Shown: in pieces, positions 17,541 to 25,414 of the stretch
How the letters are laid out: every line of letters begins with the position of its first letter
How positions within the stretch are numbered: the stretch's first letter is position 1
Source of the DNA: Lachnospiraceae bacterium UBA1760
Lineage (GTDB): Bacteria > Bacillota > Clostridia > Lachnospirales > Lachnospiraceae
Direction of reading: 5' to 3'
Length of the DNA stretch: 58,003 nucleotides
Assembly (NCBI GenBank): GCA_002314775.1
Contig: DCHE01000038.1
Span: forward strand, 79,638 to 137,640
Program-made: the position numbers and the translations under genes
The notes under the pieces: model-generated
The model's database searches: none
The model's input: the letters and a program-made list of their open reading frames with translations, nothing else
Told to the model about the DNA's origin: nothing

Positions 17541-18074
17541 ATGGAAGAAAAGAAGATTTTTACAGAGGAAGAAAAGTTAGTTAAGCTTGAACTTGTAATG
17601 AACAGAACCAAGGTATCATTTGAGGATGCAAAGTCAGCGCTTACAGCCTGTGACTGGGATGCACTTGAGGCAATCATCTATCTTGAGAAGCTTGGAAAGG
17701 CTGCACCAAAGTGCGATTTCAATTTTGACGAGAAGAAGCAGAAGTTTGAGGATACTGCAGGCGACCTTATAAATGATTTAAAAAAGCTTTTTAAGAAGAG
17801 TATCGATACTAAGGTCGAGGTTAAGAAGGACGATAAGGAAGTAATGTCAGTTCCAGCTATCGTTCCGGTTGCAGCAGCATTTGTTGCTCCAGTAGTTACA
17901 ATTCCACTTGTTGCAGCGGGTCTGCTTACAGACCACAAGTTTTCATTCAAGGATACAGCATCAGCTGAGACAGAGGCTGCTAAGGCTGAGGTAAAAGAAG
18001 CTGAGACTGCAGAGGTTAAGGCGGAGGAAGCAGTTACAGCTGAGGCGACAGATGACAATCTTCCTGAGGAATAA
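17541..18074 (+). CDS. UBA-like/DUF4342-like protein
   Basis: 177 residues with no signal peptide. The N-terminal 50 residues look like a UBA/TS-N-type three-helix bundle (NRTKVSFEDAKSALTACDWD), as in elongation factor Ts and DUF4342 proteins. The middle contains KVEVKKDDKEVMSVPAIVPV followed by a hydrophobic AAFVAPVVTIPLVAAGLL segment (about 112-130) typical of DUF4342. The last 40 residues are an Ala/Glu-rich acidic tail. AAGGAG precedes the ATG. The function of the family is unknown. It appears monocistronic with a weak terminator behind. Confidence 0.55.
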   Translation: MEEKKIFTEEEKLVKLELVMNRTKVSFEDAKSALTACDWDALEAIIYLEKLGKAAPKCDFNFDEKKQKFEDTAGDLINDLKKLFKKSIDTKVEVKKDDKEVMSVPAIVPVAAAFVAPVVTIPLVAAGLLTDHKFSFKDTASAETEAAKAEVKEAETAEVKAEEAVTAEATDDNLPEE

Positions 18075-18084
18075 GAATTAATAG

Positions 18085-18122
18085 ATAGTTCGCAAGGTGC
18101 AAGGCATTTTGCGAACTATTTT
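18085..18122 (+). terminator. Hairpin after the UBA/DUF4342-like gene
   Basis: ATAGTTCGCAA (18085-18095) pairs perfectly with TTGCGAACTAT (18109-18119), followed by only four T. A weak intrinsic terminator. Confidence 0.55.
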
Positions 18123-18146
18123 GTGAATGTTAAAAGGAAAGATGAT

Positions 18147-19043
18147 ATGAAGATATTAGTTATTGGAGGAAGCTATTTTCTTGGAAAATACTTCGTTGAA
18201 TTAGTAAAGAAAGATAATGAGGTTACCCTTCTTAATCGTGGCAATAAACCAATGAATGATGCATCGATTAAGGAAATAGTCGGAGACAGACATGCTGAAG
18301 AGACGTACTCAGAAATTAAGGGCTTAAGCTATGATGTGATAGTTGATTTTTGTGCATACCAGAAGGGCGACATCGAATTTACAGTAAATCAGTTTGACGA
18401 TAAAAGCTTTCAGTATATCTTTATTAGTACAAGTGATGTTTACGAAAGAGGACTAAATAAAGAGCTTGATGAGACTGCGCCATTTGAGAAAAGAGATTTC
18501 CCGGGTGAGGAGGGTGCATATATAAAAGGCAAGATAAGCTTAGAGGAGGAGCTTCCTCAGGTTGCTGAAAAGGAAGGTATTAATTATACAGTGATAAGAC
18601 CTGCGATAATATTTGGTCCTGACAATTATGCTCCACGCGAGGATATGTACTTTTTCTGGATAAAAAATGCCAAAAGAATCATTCACCCATCTGATGCGAC
18701 GGGAGAATTCCAGTTTGCATATGTCAAGGATGTTGCAAAGGCAATCAGTCTTTGTATGGGAAATGAAAAAGCCAAAAATGCGGCCTTCAACGTATGTAAC
18801 GAGGAATACATGACCTATGAAAAATGGATGAGAGTTCTAAAAGATGGACTTGGACTAGATTTTGAGGCTACTACAGTAGGAGTGATTGATGTGCTTGAGA
18901 AGCAGATACCACTTCCATTTCCGCTGATTAAGTCTCAGTCAAACTGGTACAATGGAAGAAGAATTAAAGAGCTTGGACTTGTTTACAGTGATTTCACTGA
19001 GAGCTTAAGAGAAACCTATGAAAGTAGTGAGCATGTAAATTAA
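18147..19043 (+). CDS. NAD-dependent epimerase/dehydratase (extended SDR)
   Basis: 298 residues from the ATG at 18147, chosen over 18123 because AAGGAAAG precedes it and the product then begins MKILVIGGSYFLGKYF, the glycine-rich NAD(P) site. The region around residue 88 reads YIFISTSDVYERG, containing the Ser/Tyr environment of the SDR active site, and EGAYIKGK supplies the YxxxK-like pair (Tyr and Lys near 130-134). PAIIFGPDNY and FAYVKDVAKAI are typical of nucleotide-sugar epimerases and reductases. Substrate unknown. It stands alone between two terminators. Confidence 0.8.
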   Translation: MKILVIGGSYFLGKYFVELVKKDNEVTLLNRGNKPMNDASIKEIVGDRHAEETYSEIKGLSYDVIVDFCAYQKGDIEFTVNQFDDKSFQYIFISTSDVYERGLNKELDETAPFEKRDFPGEEGAYIKGKISLEEELPQVAEKEGINYTVIRPAIIFGPDNYAPREDMYFFWIKNAKRIIHPSDATGEFQFAYVKDVAKAISLCMGNEKAKNAAFNVCNEEYMTYEKWMRVLKDGLGLDFEATTVGVIDVLEKQIPLPFPLIKSQSNWYNGRRIKELGLVYSDFTESLRETYESSEHVN

Positions 19044-19088
19044 ATTAATGCATGCAAATCGAGATGAGTTTTTGCAAGTAAGAATAAA

Positions 19089-19150
19089 AATAAGCCACTG
19101 ATTGTGACAGCCTCCTGGACATTAGGGACCATCATAATCGGTGGCTTATT
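19089..19150. terminator. Convergent terminator hairpin
   Basis: AATAAGCCAC (19089-19098) pairs with GTGGCTTATT (19141-19150), with further inner pairing (GATTGTGA with TCATAATC). A T-rich flank on the minus strand suggests it mainly ends the desulfurase transcript. Confidence 0.7.
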
Positions 19151-19153
19151 AAT

Positions 19154-19205
19154 ATGCAAAATACTTTTCTATGCCAAAATACTTTTCTATGCAATAATAC
19201 TTTTC
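19154..19205. repeat. Three tandem copies of the 3' end of the desulfurase gene
   Basis: Units ATGCAAAATACTTTTCT (19154-19170), ATGCCAAAATACTTTTCT (19171-19188) and ATGCAATAATACTTTTC (19189-19205). On the minus strand the last unit encodes the final residues of the desulfurase and its stop. The other two are copies outside the gene, each keeping a TAG or near-TAG junction. Confidence 0.8.
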
Positions 19206-20344
19206 ATTGCAGAAATAAAACAGTCTATCTCCTCAAAGGTATTGTAGTGCGAAAAGCTTAACCTGACTGAACCCTTTTCCTTCGTGCCAAGTGACTCGTG
19301 CATTAGCGGGGCGCAGTGGCCACCGGTTCTTGTCTGGATATCGAATTCATTTGCAAGTATATCGCCAAGCGAAGATGCGGAAATGTCAGCTAGATTAAAG
19401 GAGATTATTGGGCATCTATATGCACTAACCTCGGAACCTGATTTAAACATAGAGAAGTCTCCGTAAACCTTAATACCTTCAAGCTTATTAAGAGCCTCGT
19501 AGCAGTATTTTGTTAGCTGAAGCTCAGTCTGGTAAAGATTTGAGATACCAGCCTCCTCGATAAAATCAAGGGCTGCACCAAGTCCAGCGATGCCAGGTCC
19601 GTTAAGAGTACCAGCTTCAAGAAGAGTAGGCATAATCTCTGGCTGAGTTTTGCTATAGGTCATTATTCCAGTTCCGCCCTGCTTAAGGGGGCTTATACTT
19701 ACACCCTCCTTTACGTAAATTCCACCAGTTCCCTGAGGACCAAGGAGTCCTTTGTGGCCAGTAAAGCAGAGGATATCTATATTTGCAGCCTGAACATCAA
19801 TAGGAATAATGCCTGCTGTCTGAGAGGCATCGACAATGAATAAAATATCATGCGACCTTGCAATTTCACCTATAGCTTTTATGTCAAATACATTTCCGGT
19901 AAGGTTGGACCCGTGACACATAATTATCGCCTTCGTTTCAGGAAGAATAGCTGCTTCAATATCATGAGGGTTAAGCCTCCCGGATTCATCACATGGAATA
20001 ATGGTTAAGCCTGTTCCCTTGTTTAAAAGATTATACAAGGGTCTTAGCACAGAATTATGCTCGGCGGCGGTGGTGATAACGTGATCCTTTGACGTAATCG
20101 TTCCATATATTGCAGTGTTAAGAGCTTCGGTGGCATTTTGGGTAAATGCAATCTGCTCTGGCTTAGGCACATTAAATAGTCTAGAGAGCTTCGTTCGAAC
20201 TTCATAGATTACTCTTGATGCAGATAAGGAAGCAGAGTTAACACCCCTGCCGGAATTGCCGATATTAGTAAGGGCATTGGTCATGGCAGTGGCTACTGGG
20301 TCGGGTTTATTTATTGTTGTTGCTGCGTTGTCAAAATAAATCAT
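19187..20344 (-). CDS. Cysteine desulfurase/selenocysteine lyase-like enzyme of the Mo/Se island
   Basis: 385-residue class V PLP enzyme of the NifS/Csd family, which takes S or Se from cysteine or selenocysteine as a persulfide or perselenide. Visible: IYFDNAATT at the N-terminus, FTQNATEALN, the cofactor-lysine loop CFTGHKGLLGPQGTGG (Lys near 201), and the catalytic Cys in RTGGHCAPLMHESLG (near 343). GAGGTG precedes the ATG. It is transcribed away from yqeC across a 228-base divergent region. Members beside yqeB/yqeC are thought to supply Se or S for the molybdenum hydroxylase. Whether it prefers selenocysteine cannot be told from sequence. Confidence 0.85.
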   Translation of the reverse strand: MIYFDNAATTINKPDPVATAMTNALTNIGNSGRGVNSASLSASRVIYEVRTKLSRLFNVPKPEQIAFTQNATEALNTAIYGTITSKDHVITTAAEHNSVLRPLYNLLNKGTGLTIIPCDESGRLNPHDIEAAILPETKAIIMCHGSNLTGNVFDIKAIGEIARSHDILFIVDASQTAGIIPIDVQAANIDILCFTGHKGLLGPQGTGGIYVKEGVSISPLKQGGTGIMTYSKTQPEIMPTLLEAGTLNGPGIAGLGAALDFIEEAGISNLYQTELQLTKYCYEALNKLEGIKVYGDFSMFKSGSEVSAYRCPIISFNLADISASSLGDILANEFDIQTRTGGHCAPLMHESLGTKEKGSVRLSFSHYNTFEEIDCFISAMKSIIA

Positions 20345-20572
20345 AGAGCACCTCAGTTTTATTGATAAAAGTATTATAAACTATGTGGATTAGTTAATCT
20401 ACAAGCAATTGAAGTTCGCTGATAATAACGAAAGCACCTTAAAGAAAAAAACAGAGAAAATATGGATTAATTGAACGGGTAATATAGATAAAACATATAG
20501 AAAAATATCTAAAAATAGAGTAAAATATCATAGGGTAACTCTGTTTAGAAATAGAAAAATACGGGAGATGTT

Positions 20573-21262
20573 ATGCCTTATATCATAGCAGTTGCTGGAG
20601 CTGGCGGAAAAACTACATACATAAAAAAACTGAGGGATAAGTATATTTTAGAGGGTAAAAGGGTACTCATTACTACTACAACCCATATGATGCTTGAGAG
20701 TGATACAGATTTATCAGATGATGCGGGTATTATCCTTAAACGTATTATGGAAAATGGATTCTGTCATGCCGGAACTATGGCTGATTTGGAGAAGATAAAA
20801 TCACTTTCTGAGAATACCTACAACACGCTTTGTCAGAATGAAGAGATAGATATAATACTTGTCGAGGCTGATGGTTCGAGACATTTGCCAGTTAAAATTC
20901 CTGGAAAAAATGAGCCTGTGATACCGGAAAATGTATGCGAAATAGTAATTATTCAGGGCGAATTTTCTTTGGGACTTAAGGCAGCTGATAATATTCACAG
21001 ATATGATTTGATAAGGAGACAAAAAGGCTTTGCTGAATGCTTTGAGGAGTTGGATGAAAGCGCAAATGGGTTAAAAGATAACATTAATTTGTTTGATGAA
21101 GGCCTTAGTATCAGCAGGGGCCTTATCGATAGAATAACCAAAGAATTCTATGTAAAGCCACTTGGCGAGAAATATAAAAATGCAAGGATAAGAGTATTAT
21201 ATTCGAATTATAAATCAGGAAGGTTGGAGTTTTATGAACAGAAAAATTCTAGTGGCAGTTAG
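20573..21262 (+). CDS. yqeC: Selenium-dependent hydroxylase accessory protein YqeC
   Basis: 229 residues. A P-loop-like N-terminus (MPYIIAVAGAGGKTTYIKKL) and LITTTTHM match YqeC, a marker of selenium-dependent molybdenum hydroxylase clusters. Its exact reaction is unknown; the GAGGKTT motif suggests nucleotide use during cofactor maturation. GGGAG precedes the ATG. It is the first gene of the rightward operon, and its 3' end overlaps yqeB by 29 bases. No clear promoter was found upstream; TTGAAC near 20471 is only a weak -35 candidate. Confidence 0.88.
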   Translation: MPYIIAVAGAGGKTTYIKKLRDKYILEGKRVLITTTTHMMLESDTDLSDDAGIILKRIMENGFCHAGTMADLEKIKSLSENTYNTLCQNEEIDIILVEADGSRHLPVKIPGKNEPVIPENVCEIVIIQGEFSLGLKAADNIHRYDLIRRQKGFAECFEELDESANGLKDNINLFDEGLSISRGLIDRITKEFYVKPLGEKYKNARIRVLYSNYKSGRLEFYEQKNSSGS

Positions 21263-22118
21263 AGGTGGTGGCGACCTGGCAACAGGAATCATTGTGAGAC
21301 TCTTTAAGGCTGGTTTTGCTACTATGATACTTGAGTGCGAAAAGCCCTCTGCCATAAGAAGACAGGTTTCACTCTGTGAGGCAGTTTACGAGGGTGAAAG
21401 GATTGTTGAGGGAGTAAAGGCAGTAAGGATAGACAGAACAAGCCTAGATGAAAAAACTATTGATGAAAAAGCTATTGATGAAAAAATTATAGATAGAGAG
21501 AAGATTTTCGAAATTTGTCTTTCAGGGTCGATACCGCTTTTTATTGATCCAAAGGGTAGTCTAATAGGAAGAATAAAGCCAGATATTGTTGTCGATGCAA
21601 TAATTGCAAAGAGGAATCTTGGCACAACTCTTGATATGGCAGATTTAGTAATCGGTGTGGGGCCGGGATTTACTGCAGGTCTTGACGTGAATTACGTTGT
21701 TGAAACAGTAAGAGGTCATGATTTAGCAAGGGTAATAGAAAAAGGATCCGCAATACCCGACACAAAAACTCCAGGAAATATTGGAGGCTACACCAAAGAA
21801 AGAGTAATCCACGCAAGTAAATCGGGCTTTATAAAAAATATAAGAGGAATCGGAGATATTGTAAAAAAGGATGAGGAGCTTGCCAGAATATACGATAATC
21901 CTGAATTTGAGGGAGATTACCAGGCTGTTAATGCCACAATACCTGGAATAGTCAGAGGCCTTATCAGGGAGGGCTACGAGGTAAGCGAGGGCTTTAAAAT
22001 CGCAGACATTGACCCAAGAGAAGCGGAGCTTAAGAACTGCTTTACTATATCCGACAAAGCAAGAAGTATCGGAGGAAGTGTGCTTGAGCTTGTGAGTCAG
22101 TATGCAAACAGCATATGA
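21234..22118 (+). CDS. yqeB: Selenium-dependent Mo cofactor maturation protein YqeB
   Basis: 294 residues matching the YqeB (EF2563) family of selenium-dependent molybdenum hydroxylase systems. It starts KILVAVRGGGDLATGIIVRLFKAGF, a Rossmann-like glycine-rich site, then DLVIGVGPGFTAGLDVNYVVETVRGHDLARV. The C-terminal half is lipoyl/barrel-like (SGFIKNIRGIGDIVKKDE). The family is required for active selenoenzyme, probably at Se insertion into the Mo site; the chemistry is unproven. Three 15-base repeats add DEKTI, DEKAI and DEKII near residue 72. It overlaps yqeC by 29 bases. Confidence 0.9.
   Translation: MNRKILVAVRGGGDLATGIIVRLFKAGFATMILECEKPSAIRRQVSLCEAVYEGERIVEGVKAVRIDRTSLDEKTIDEKAIDEKIIDREKIFEICLSGSIPLFIDPKGSLIGRIKPDIVVDAIIAKRNLGTTLDMADLVIGVGPGFTAGLDVNYVVETVRGHDLARVIEKGSAIPDTKTPGNIGGYTKERVIHASKSGFIKNIRGIGDIVKKDEELARIYDNPEFEGDYQAVNATIPGIVRGLIREGYEVSEGFKIADIDPREAELKNCFTISDKARSIGGSVLELVSQYANSI
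21447..21491 (+). repeat. Three in-frame 15-base repeats inside yqeB
   Basis: gatgaaaaaactatt, gatgaaaaagctatt and gatgaaaaaattata lie in direct succession, encoding DEKTI, DEKAI and DEKII. Likely a lineage-specific loop expansion. Confidence 0.85.
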
Positions 22119-22230
22119 CAGTGACATTTTACATATGCAACAAGGATTTATTGCAAAATGTGAGTCAATAATTATACGAAAAAGGCGAAGCCTTTTTGAG
22201 CCTACGATAAAAATGAAATACGGAGAAGCT
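22119..22230 (+). promoter_or_regulatory. Structured leader with terminator-like hairpin before moaC
   Basis: A 112-base spacer in an otherwise tight operon. AAAAAGGC (22179-22186) and GCCTTTTT (22190-22197) form a perfect 8-bp stem with a GAA loop and a T-run, like an intrinsic terminator. Upstream, CATTTT near 22126 and GCAA near 22137 can pair with TTGCAAAATG near 22152-22161. This could be an attenuator or riboswitch-like switch; no named class was recognised. Confidence 0.5.
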
Positions 22231-22707
22231 ATGGAATTAACGCATATAAATGAAAACGGCGAGGCAAGAATGGTGGATGTCCATGAGAAGGATGATACTT
22301 ATCGCGTTGCTAAAGCAAGGGGCGAGATAAAGCTAAATAATGAGGCATTTGAACTTTTAAAGAGCGGAAATGCAAAGAAGGGTGATGTTCTTGCGGCTGC
22401 AAGAATAGCTGGAATTATGGCAGCAAAGAAGAATTATGAGCTTATTCCACTTTGCCATCTGATACCACTCACTAAATGTCAAATCGATTTTGAAATGGAT
22501 GAAGGTAGTAACACGGTTTCTTCAGTCTGCACGGCCTGCTGCGTAGGAAAGACTGGAGTTGAGATGGAGGCTCTTCAGGGTGTTTCCGTAAGCCTTCTCA
22601 CAATATATGATATGCTTAAGGCAATCGACAGAGAGATGGTAATAAGTAATATTATGCTTATGGAGAAGGACGGCGGAAAGAGCGGACATTTTGTCAGAAA
22701 ACTATAA
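22231..22707 (+). CDS. moaC: Cyclic pyranopterin monophosphate synthase MoaC
   Basis: 158 residues from the ATG at 22231, chosen because GGAG (22222-22225) precedes it and the product then starts MELTHINENGEARMVDVHEKD, the normal MoaC beginning. The frame is open back to 22102, but that would translate the structured leader. MoaC works with MoaA to turn GTP into cyclic pyranopterin monophosphate, the first molybdopterin intermediate. Motifs: AARIAGIMAAKKNYELIPLCHLIPL with the conserved His, and TGVEMEALQGVSVSLLTIYDMLK. The ending KSGHFVRKL is typical. Length is standard. Confidence 0.95.
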   Translation: MELTHINENGEARMVDVHEKDDTYRVAKARGEIKLNNEAFELLKSGNAKKGDVLAAARIAGIMAAKKNYELIPLCHLIPLTKCQIDFEMDEGSNTVSSVCTACCVGKTGVEMEALQGVSVSLLTIYDMLKAIDREMVISNIMLMEKDGGKSGHFVRKL

Positions 22708-22746
22708 GAGAGGAAGACGTAAGGATTTAATTACGCAATATAGAAG

Positions 22747-23241
22747 ATGTACAGGACTGCAGTAATAACACTTAGCGATAGGTGCTTTGCAAAAGAGAGA
22801 GAAGATTTAAGTGGGAAAAAAATAATTGAAATGCTCCCTGAGAATAGCTACGAACTGGTATGCTATAAGCTTCTTCCAGATGACAAGGAGAAGCTTAAGG
22901 AGGAACTGATTCGGCTTAGCGATAAGGAAATGGTCAATTTGATTCTCACCACAGGCGGGACAGGACTTTCAGCAAGGGACAATACTCCAGAGGCAACCTT
23001 AGAGGTTTCAGAGAAGCTTGTTCCAGGAATTTCTGAGGCCTTAAGAGCTTACAGTATGCAGATAACTAAAAGGGCAATGCTAAGCAGAGGCGTGTCAGTT
23101 ATCAGAAGGAATACTCTTATAATAAACCTTCCTGGAAGCGTTAAGGCGGTTACGGAGAGTATGGAATTTCTTATTGGGAATATTGAACACGGGCTCGATA
23201 TTTTGCTTGCAAATGTTACTGACTGCGGTGACATAAAATAA
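22747..23241 (+). CDS. mogA: Molybdopterin adenylyltransferase (MogA/MoaB family)
   Basis: 164 residues of the MoCF-binding fold. MogA/MoaB proteins adenylate molybdopterin before molybdenum insertion. Motifs: AVITLSDRCFAKEREDLSGKKI near the N-terminus, LILTTGGTGLSARDNTPEATLEV (the GGTG and DxTPEA signature), and INLPGSVKAVTESMEFL near the end. The ribosome binding site is weak (ATAGAAG just upstream), so translation may depend on coupling or on an upstream site. It lies between moaC and the MoeA-like gene. Confidence 0.92.
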   Translation: MYRTAVITLSDRCFAKEREDLSGKKIIEMLPENSYELVCYKLLPDDKEKLKEELIRLSDKEMVNLILTTGGTGLSARDNTPEATLEVSEKLVPGISEALRAYSMQITKRAMLSRGVSVIRRNTLIINLPGSVKAVTESMEFLIGNIEHGLDILLANVTDCGDIK

Positions 23242-23253
23242 AGAGGAGACATA

Positions 23254-24285
23254 ATGAAGCTTGTTAAAACAGAGGATGCCGTAGGTCAGGTTTTGTGCCA
23301 TGACATAACCCAGATTATTAGGGGTGTGACTAAGGATGCGGTATTTAGAAAAGGACATATTATTACTGAGGAGGACATCCCTGTTCTTCTGAGTGTTGGA
23401 AAAGAGAATATATATATTTGGGAAAATGATGACAGTAAGCTTCATGAAAATGAAGCGGCAGATATTCTGTATGAGCTTTGTGCCTCAGAGAATATGCATC
23501 CGTCAGAGGTTAAGGAAGGAAAAATTGAAGTAATTGCAGATGCTTGCGGATTACTCAAGGTTAATTCAAAGCTTCTATATCAGGTTAACAGCCTTGGAGA
23601 GATGATGATTGCTACAAGGCATGGGAATACATTTGTGAAAAAGGGCGACAAGCTGGCTGGCACAAGAATTATTCCACTTGTTATTGATAAGGAAAAGATG
23701 GAGAAGGCAAGAAGCTTGTGTGGTGATGAAAGGATATTAAGACTGCTTCCGATGAAGGAAAAGAAGGTAGCAGTACTCACAACAGGCAGTGAGATAAAGA
23801 AGGGGAGAATTAAGGATACATTTACCCCGGTTATTGAGGAGAAGCTTGCCTATTTTGGTGCAAGGATGACCTTCCATGAGATTTATGAGGATGCGGACGT
23901 GGGAATTACAGAGGGAATTCTAAGAGCCGTGAAGGAGGGTGTGGATATAGTATTTTGCACTGGTGGAATGAGCGTTGATCCGGATGATAAAACACCACTT
24001 GCAATAAAAAATACTGGCGCAAGGGTTGTTAGCTACGGTGCGCCCGTGCTTCCGGGAGCAATGTTTATGCTTGCGTATCTTGAGACTGGTGATAGAAGGA
24101 TACCTGTTTTAGGACTTCCTGGCTGTGTTATGTACGCAAAGAGAACTGTATTCGATATTGTTTTGCCGAGATTACTTGCAGACGATGAGATAAAAAAAGA
24201 GGAGCTTGATATGCTGGGCGAGGGCGGGCTTTGCCTTTGCTGTGACATTTGCACCTACCCAAATTGCGGATTTGGAAAGGATTAG
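23254..24285 (+). CDS. Short MoeA-like molybdopterin-binding protein with C-terminal Cys cluster
   Basis: 343 residues; AGAGGAG precedes the ATG. The MoCF-binding domain is clear: VAVLTTGSEIKKG (near 170), VDIVFCTGGMSVDPDDKTP (near 230) and PVLGLPGCVMYAKRTVFDIVLPRLLA near the end. Compared with full MoeA (about 400 residues) it has a different N-terminal part and lacks the C-terminal beta-barrel domain. Instead it ends in GLCLCCDICTYPNCGFGKD, with five Cys in 12 residues. Similar proteins occur in selenium-dependent hydroxylase clusters. It may bind molybdopterin during Mo or Se/S insertion, with the Cys cluster carrying metal, S or Se (inference). Confidence 0.8.
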   Translation: MKLVKTEDAVGQVLCHDITQIIRGVTKDAVFRKGHIITEEDIPVLLSVGKENIYIWENDDSKLHENEAADILYELCASENMHPSEVKEGKIEVIADACGLLKVNSKLLYQVNSLGEMMIATRHGNTFVKKGDKLAGTRIIPLVIDKEKMEKARSLCGDERILRLLPMKEKKVAVLTTGSEIKKGRIKDTFTPVIEEKLAYFGARMTFHEIYEDADVGITEGILRAVKEGVDIVFCTGGMSVDPDDKTPLAIKNTGARVVSYGAPVLPGAMFMLAYLETGDRRIPVLGLPGCVMYAKRTVFDIVLPRLLADDEIKKEELDMLGEGGLCLCCDICTYPNCGFGKD

Positions 24286-24340
24286 TCATGATTTAGGATG
24301 GCATATGCGACCTGCATATTTAAAGAGAGAGGAAATATAG

Positions 24341-25411
24341 ATGCTATCAGACAGATACGGAAGGCAAATTTCATATATGAGAATTTCAGTGACCCCGTAC
24401 TGTAATATGAACTGCTATTACTGTATGCCGAAGAATGTATGCAGTGGTAAGAAAAATGAATCGGAAATACTAAAGGATGACGAAATCCTAAAGCTTGTTA
24501 AGGCAGCAGTTTGCCTTGGCATAAAGCGTATAAAGCTTACGGGCGGTGAGCCACTTCTTAGGAAGGGCATTTGCCAGCTGATAGAAGGTATAAAAAAGCT
24601 TGATGATGAAATGATGGTAACTATAACTACCAATGGTTATATGCTTTATGATATGGCGGAGGAGTTATCTGAGGCTGGTGTAGATACAGTTAATGTGAGT
24701 CTTGATACTGTAAATCGAGAGAGGTATCAGGCGATTACCGGTGTGGACTGTCTTGATAAGGTTAAGGCAGGAATAAAGAAGGCGAGGGAAAAAGGATTAA
24801 GAATTAAGCTTAATGCGGTTTTGCCAGAGGGCAGGGAAAGCATGTGTCACGAAGAAATAATGGACAAGGCCAGTGAAATTATTTCTGAAGATACTGATGT
24901 GCTGACAGAGGTGATTGAGTACGCAAACTCGGTGGGTGCAGATGTCAGATTCATTGAGAGAATGCCTATGAATGTTACTGGCACAGATAATATAACAGTA
25001 GGTGAAGAGGCTGCTTCTAAGACTGATTACATAGGCAGATTAATTGCGCTTTACAACCTGAAAAGTGTAGAAAAATCAAGCATTGACAATGGTCCGGCAG
25101 AGTACTATAGGTCTGATATACTTGGCGTCAGAGTAGGATTTATAGGGCCCTTAAGCAATGATTTTTGCAGAGAATGTAACAAAGTAAGAGTCACATACGA
25201 TGGAAGGCTTAAAACCTGTCTATTTTATGAGGACGGTGTAAATCTTAGGGAGAGTGGCTTTGATAAAGACAGGCTGACGGGTATGATAAGTGATGCGGTG
25301 GAGTCGGTAAAGCATGCAGGGCATCATTTTACTGAGGAAGCAAGGAATAAGTATCGAGAAGAAAAAAACATAAAAAGGGATATGCGGCCTATGGGCTGTA
25401 TCGGTGGATAG
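24341..25411 (+). CDS. moaA: GTP 3',8-cyclase MoaA
   Basis: 356-residue radical SAM enzyme that cyclises GTP at the start of molybdopterin synthesis. The N-terminal cluster motif is CNMNCYYC (Cys21, 25, 28), followed by LTGGEPLLRKGI and VNVSLDTVNRERYQAITG. The C-terminal second cluster is in FCRECNKVRVTYDGRLKTC. It ends in MGCIGG, and the Gly-Gly tail is essential in the family. It is longer than usual because of an insert of about 30 residues (near 165-195, EIMDKASEIISEDTD) before the normal RFIE motif. AGAGAGG precedes the ATG. Confidence 0.95.
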   Translation: MLSDRYGRQISYMRISVTPYCNMNCYYCMPKNVCSGKKNESEILKDDEILKLVKAAVCLGIKRIKLTGGEPLLRKGICQLIEGIKKLDDEMMVTITTNGYMLYDMAEELSEAGVDTVNVSLDTVNRERYQAITGVDCLDKVKAGIKKAREKGLRIKLNAVLPEGRESMCHEEIMDKASEIISEDTDVLTEVIEYANSVGADVRFIERMPMNVTGTDNITVGEEAASKTDYIGRLIALYNLKSVEKSSIDNGPAEYYRSDILGVRVGFIGPLSNDFCRECNKVRVTYDGRLKTCLFYEDGVNLRESGFDKDRLTGMISDAVESVKHAGHHFTEEARNKYREEKNIKRDMRPMGCIGG

Positions 25412-25414
25412 AAA

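Noticed and set aside
22102..22230. A 44-residue N-terminal extension on MoaC
   Set aside because: The normal MoaC start at 22231 has a good ribosome binding site, and the extension would translate a hairpin leader with no family match.
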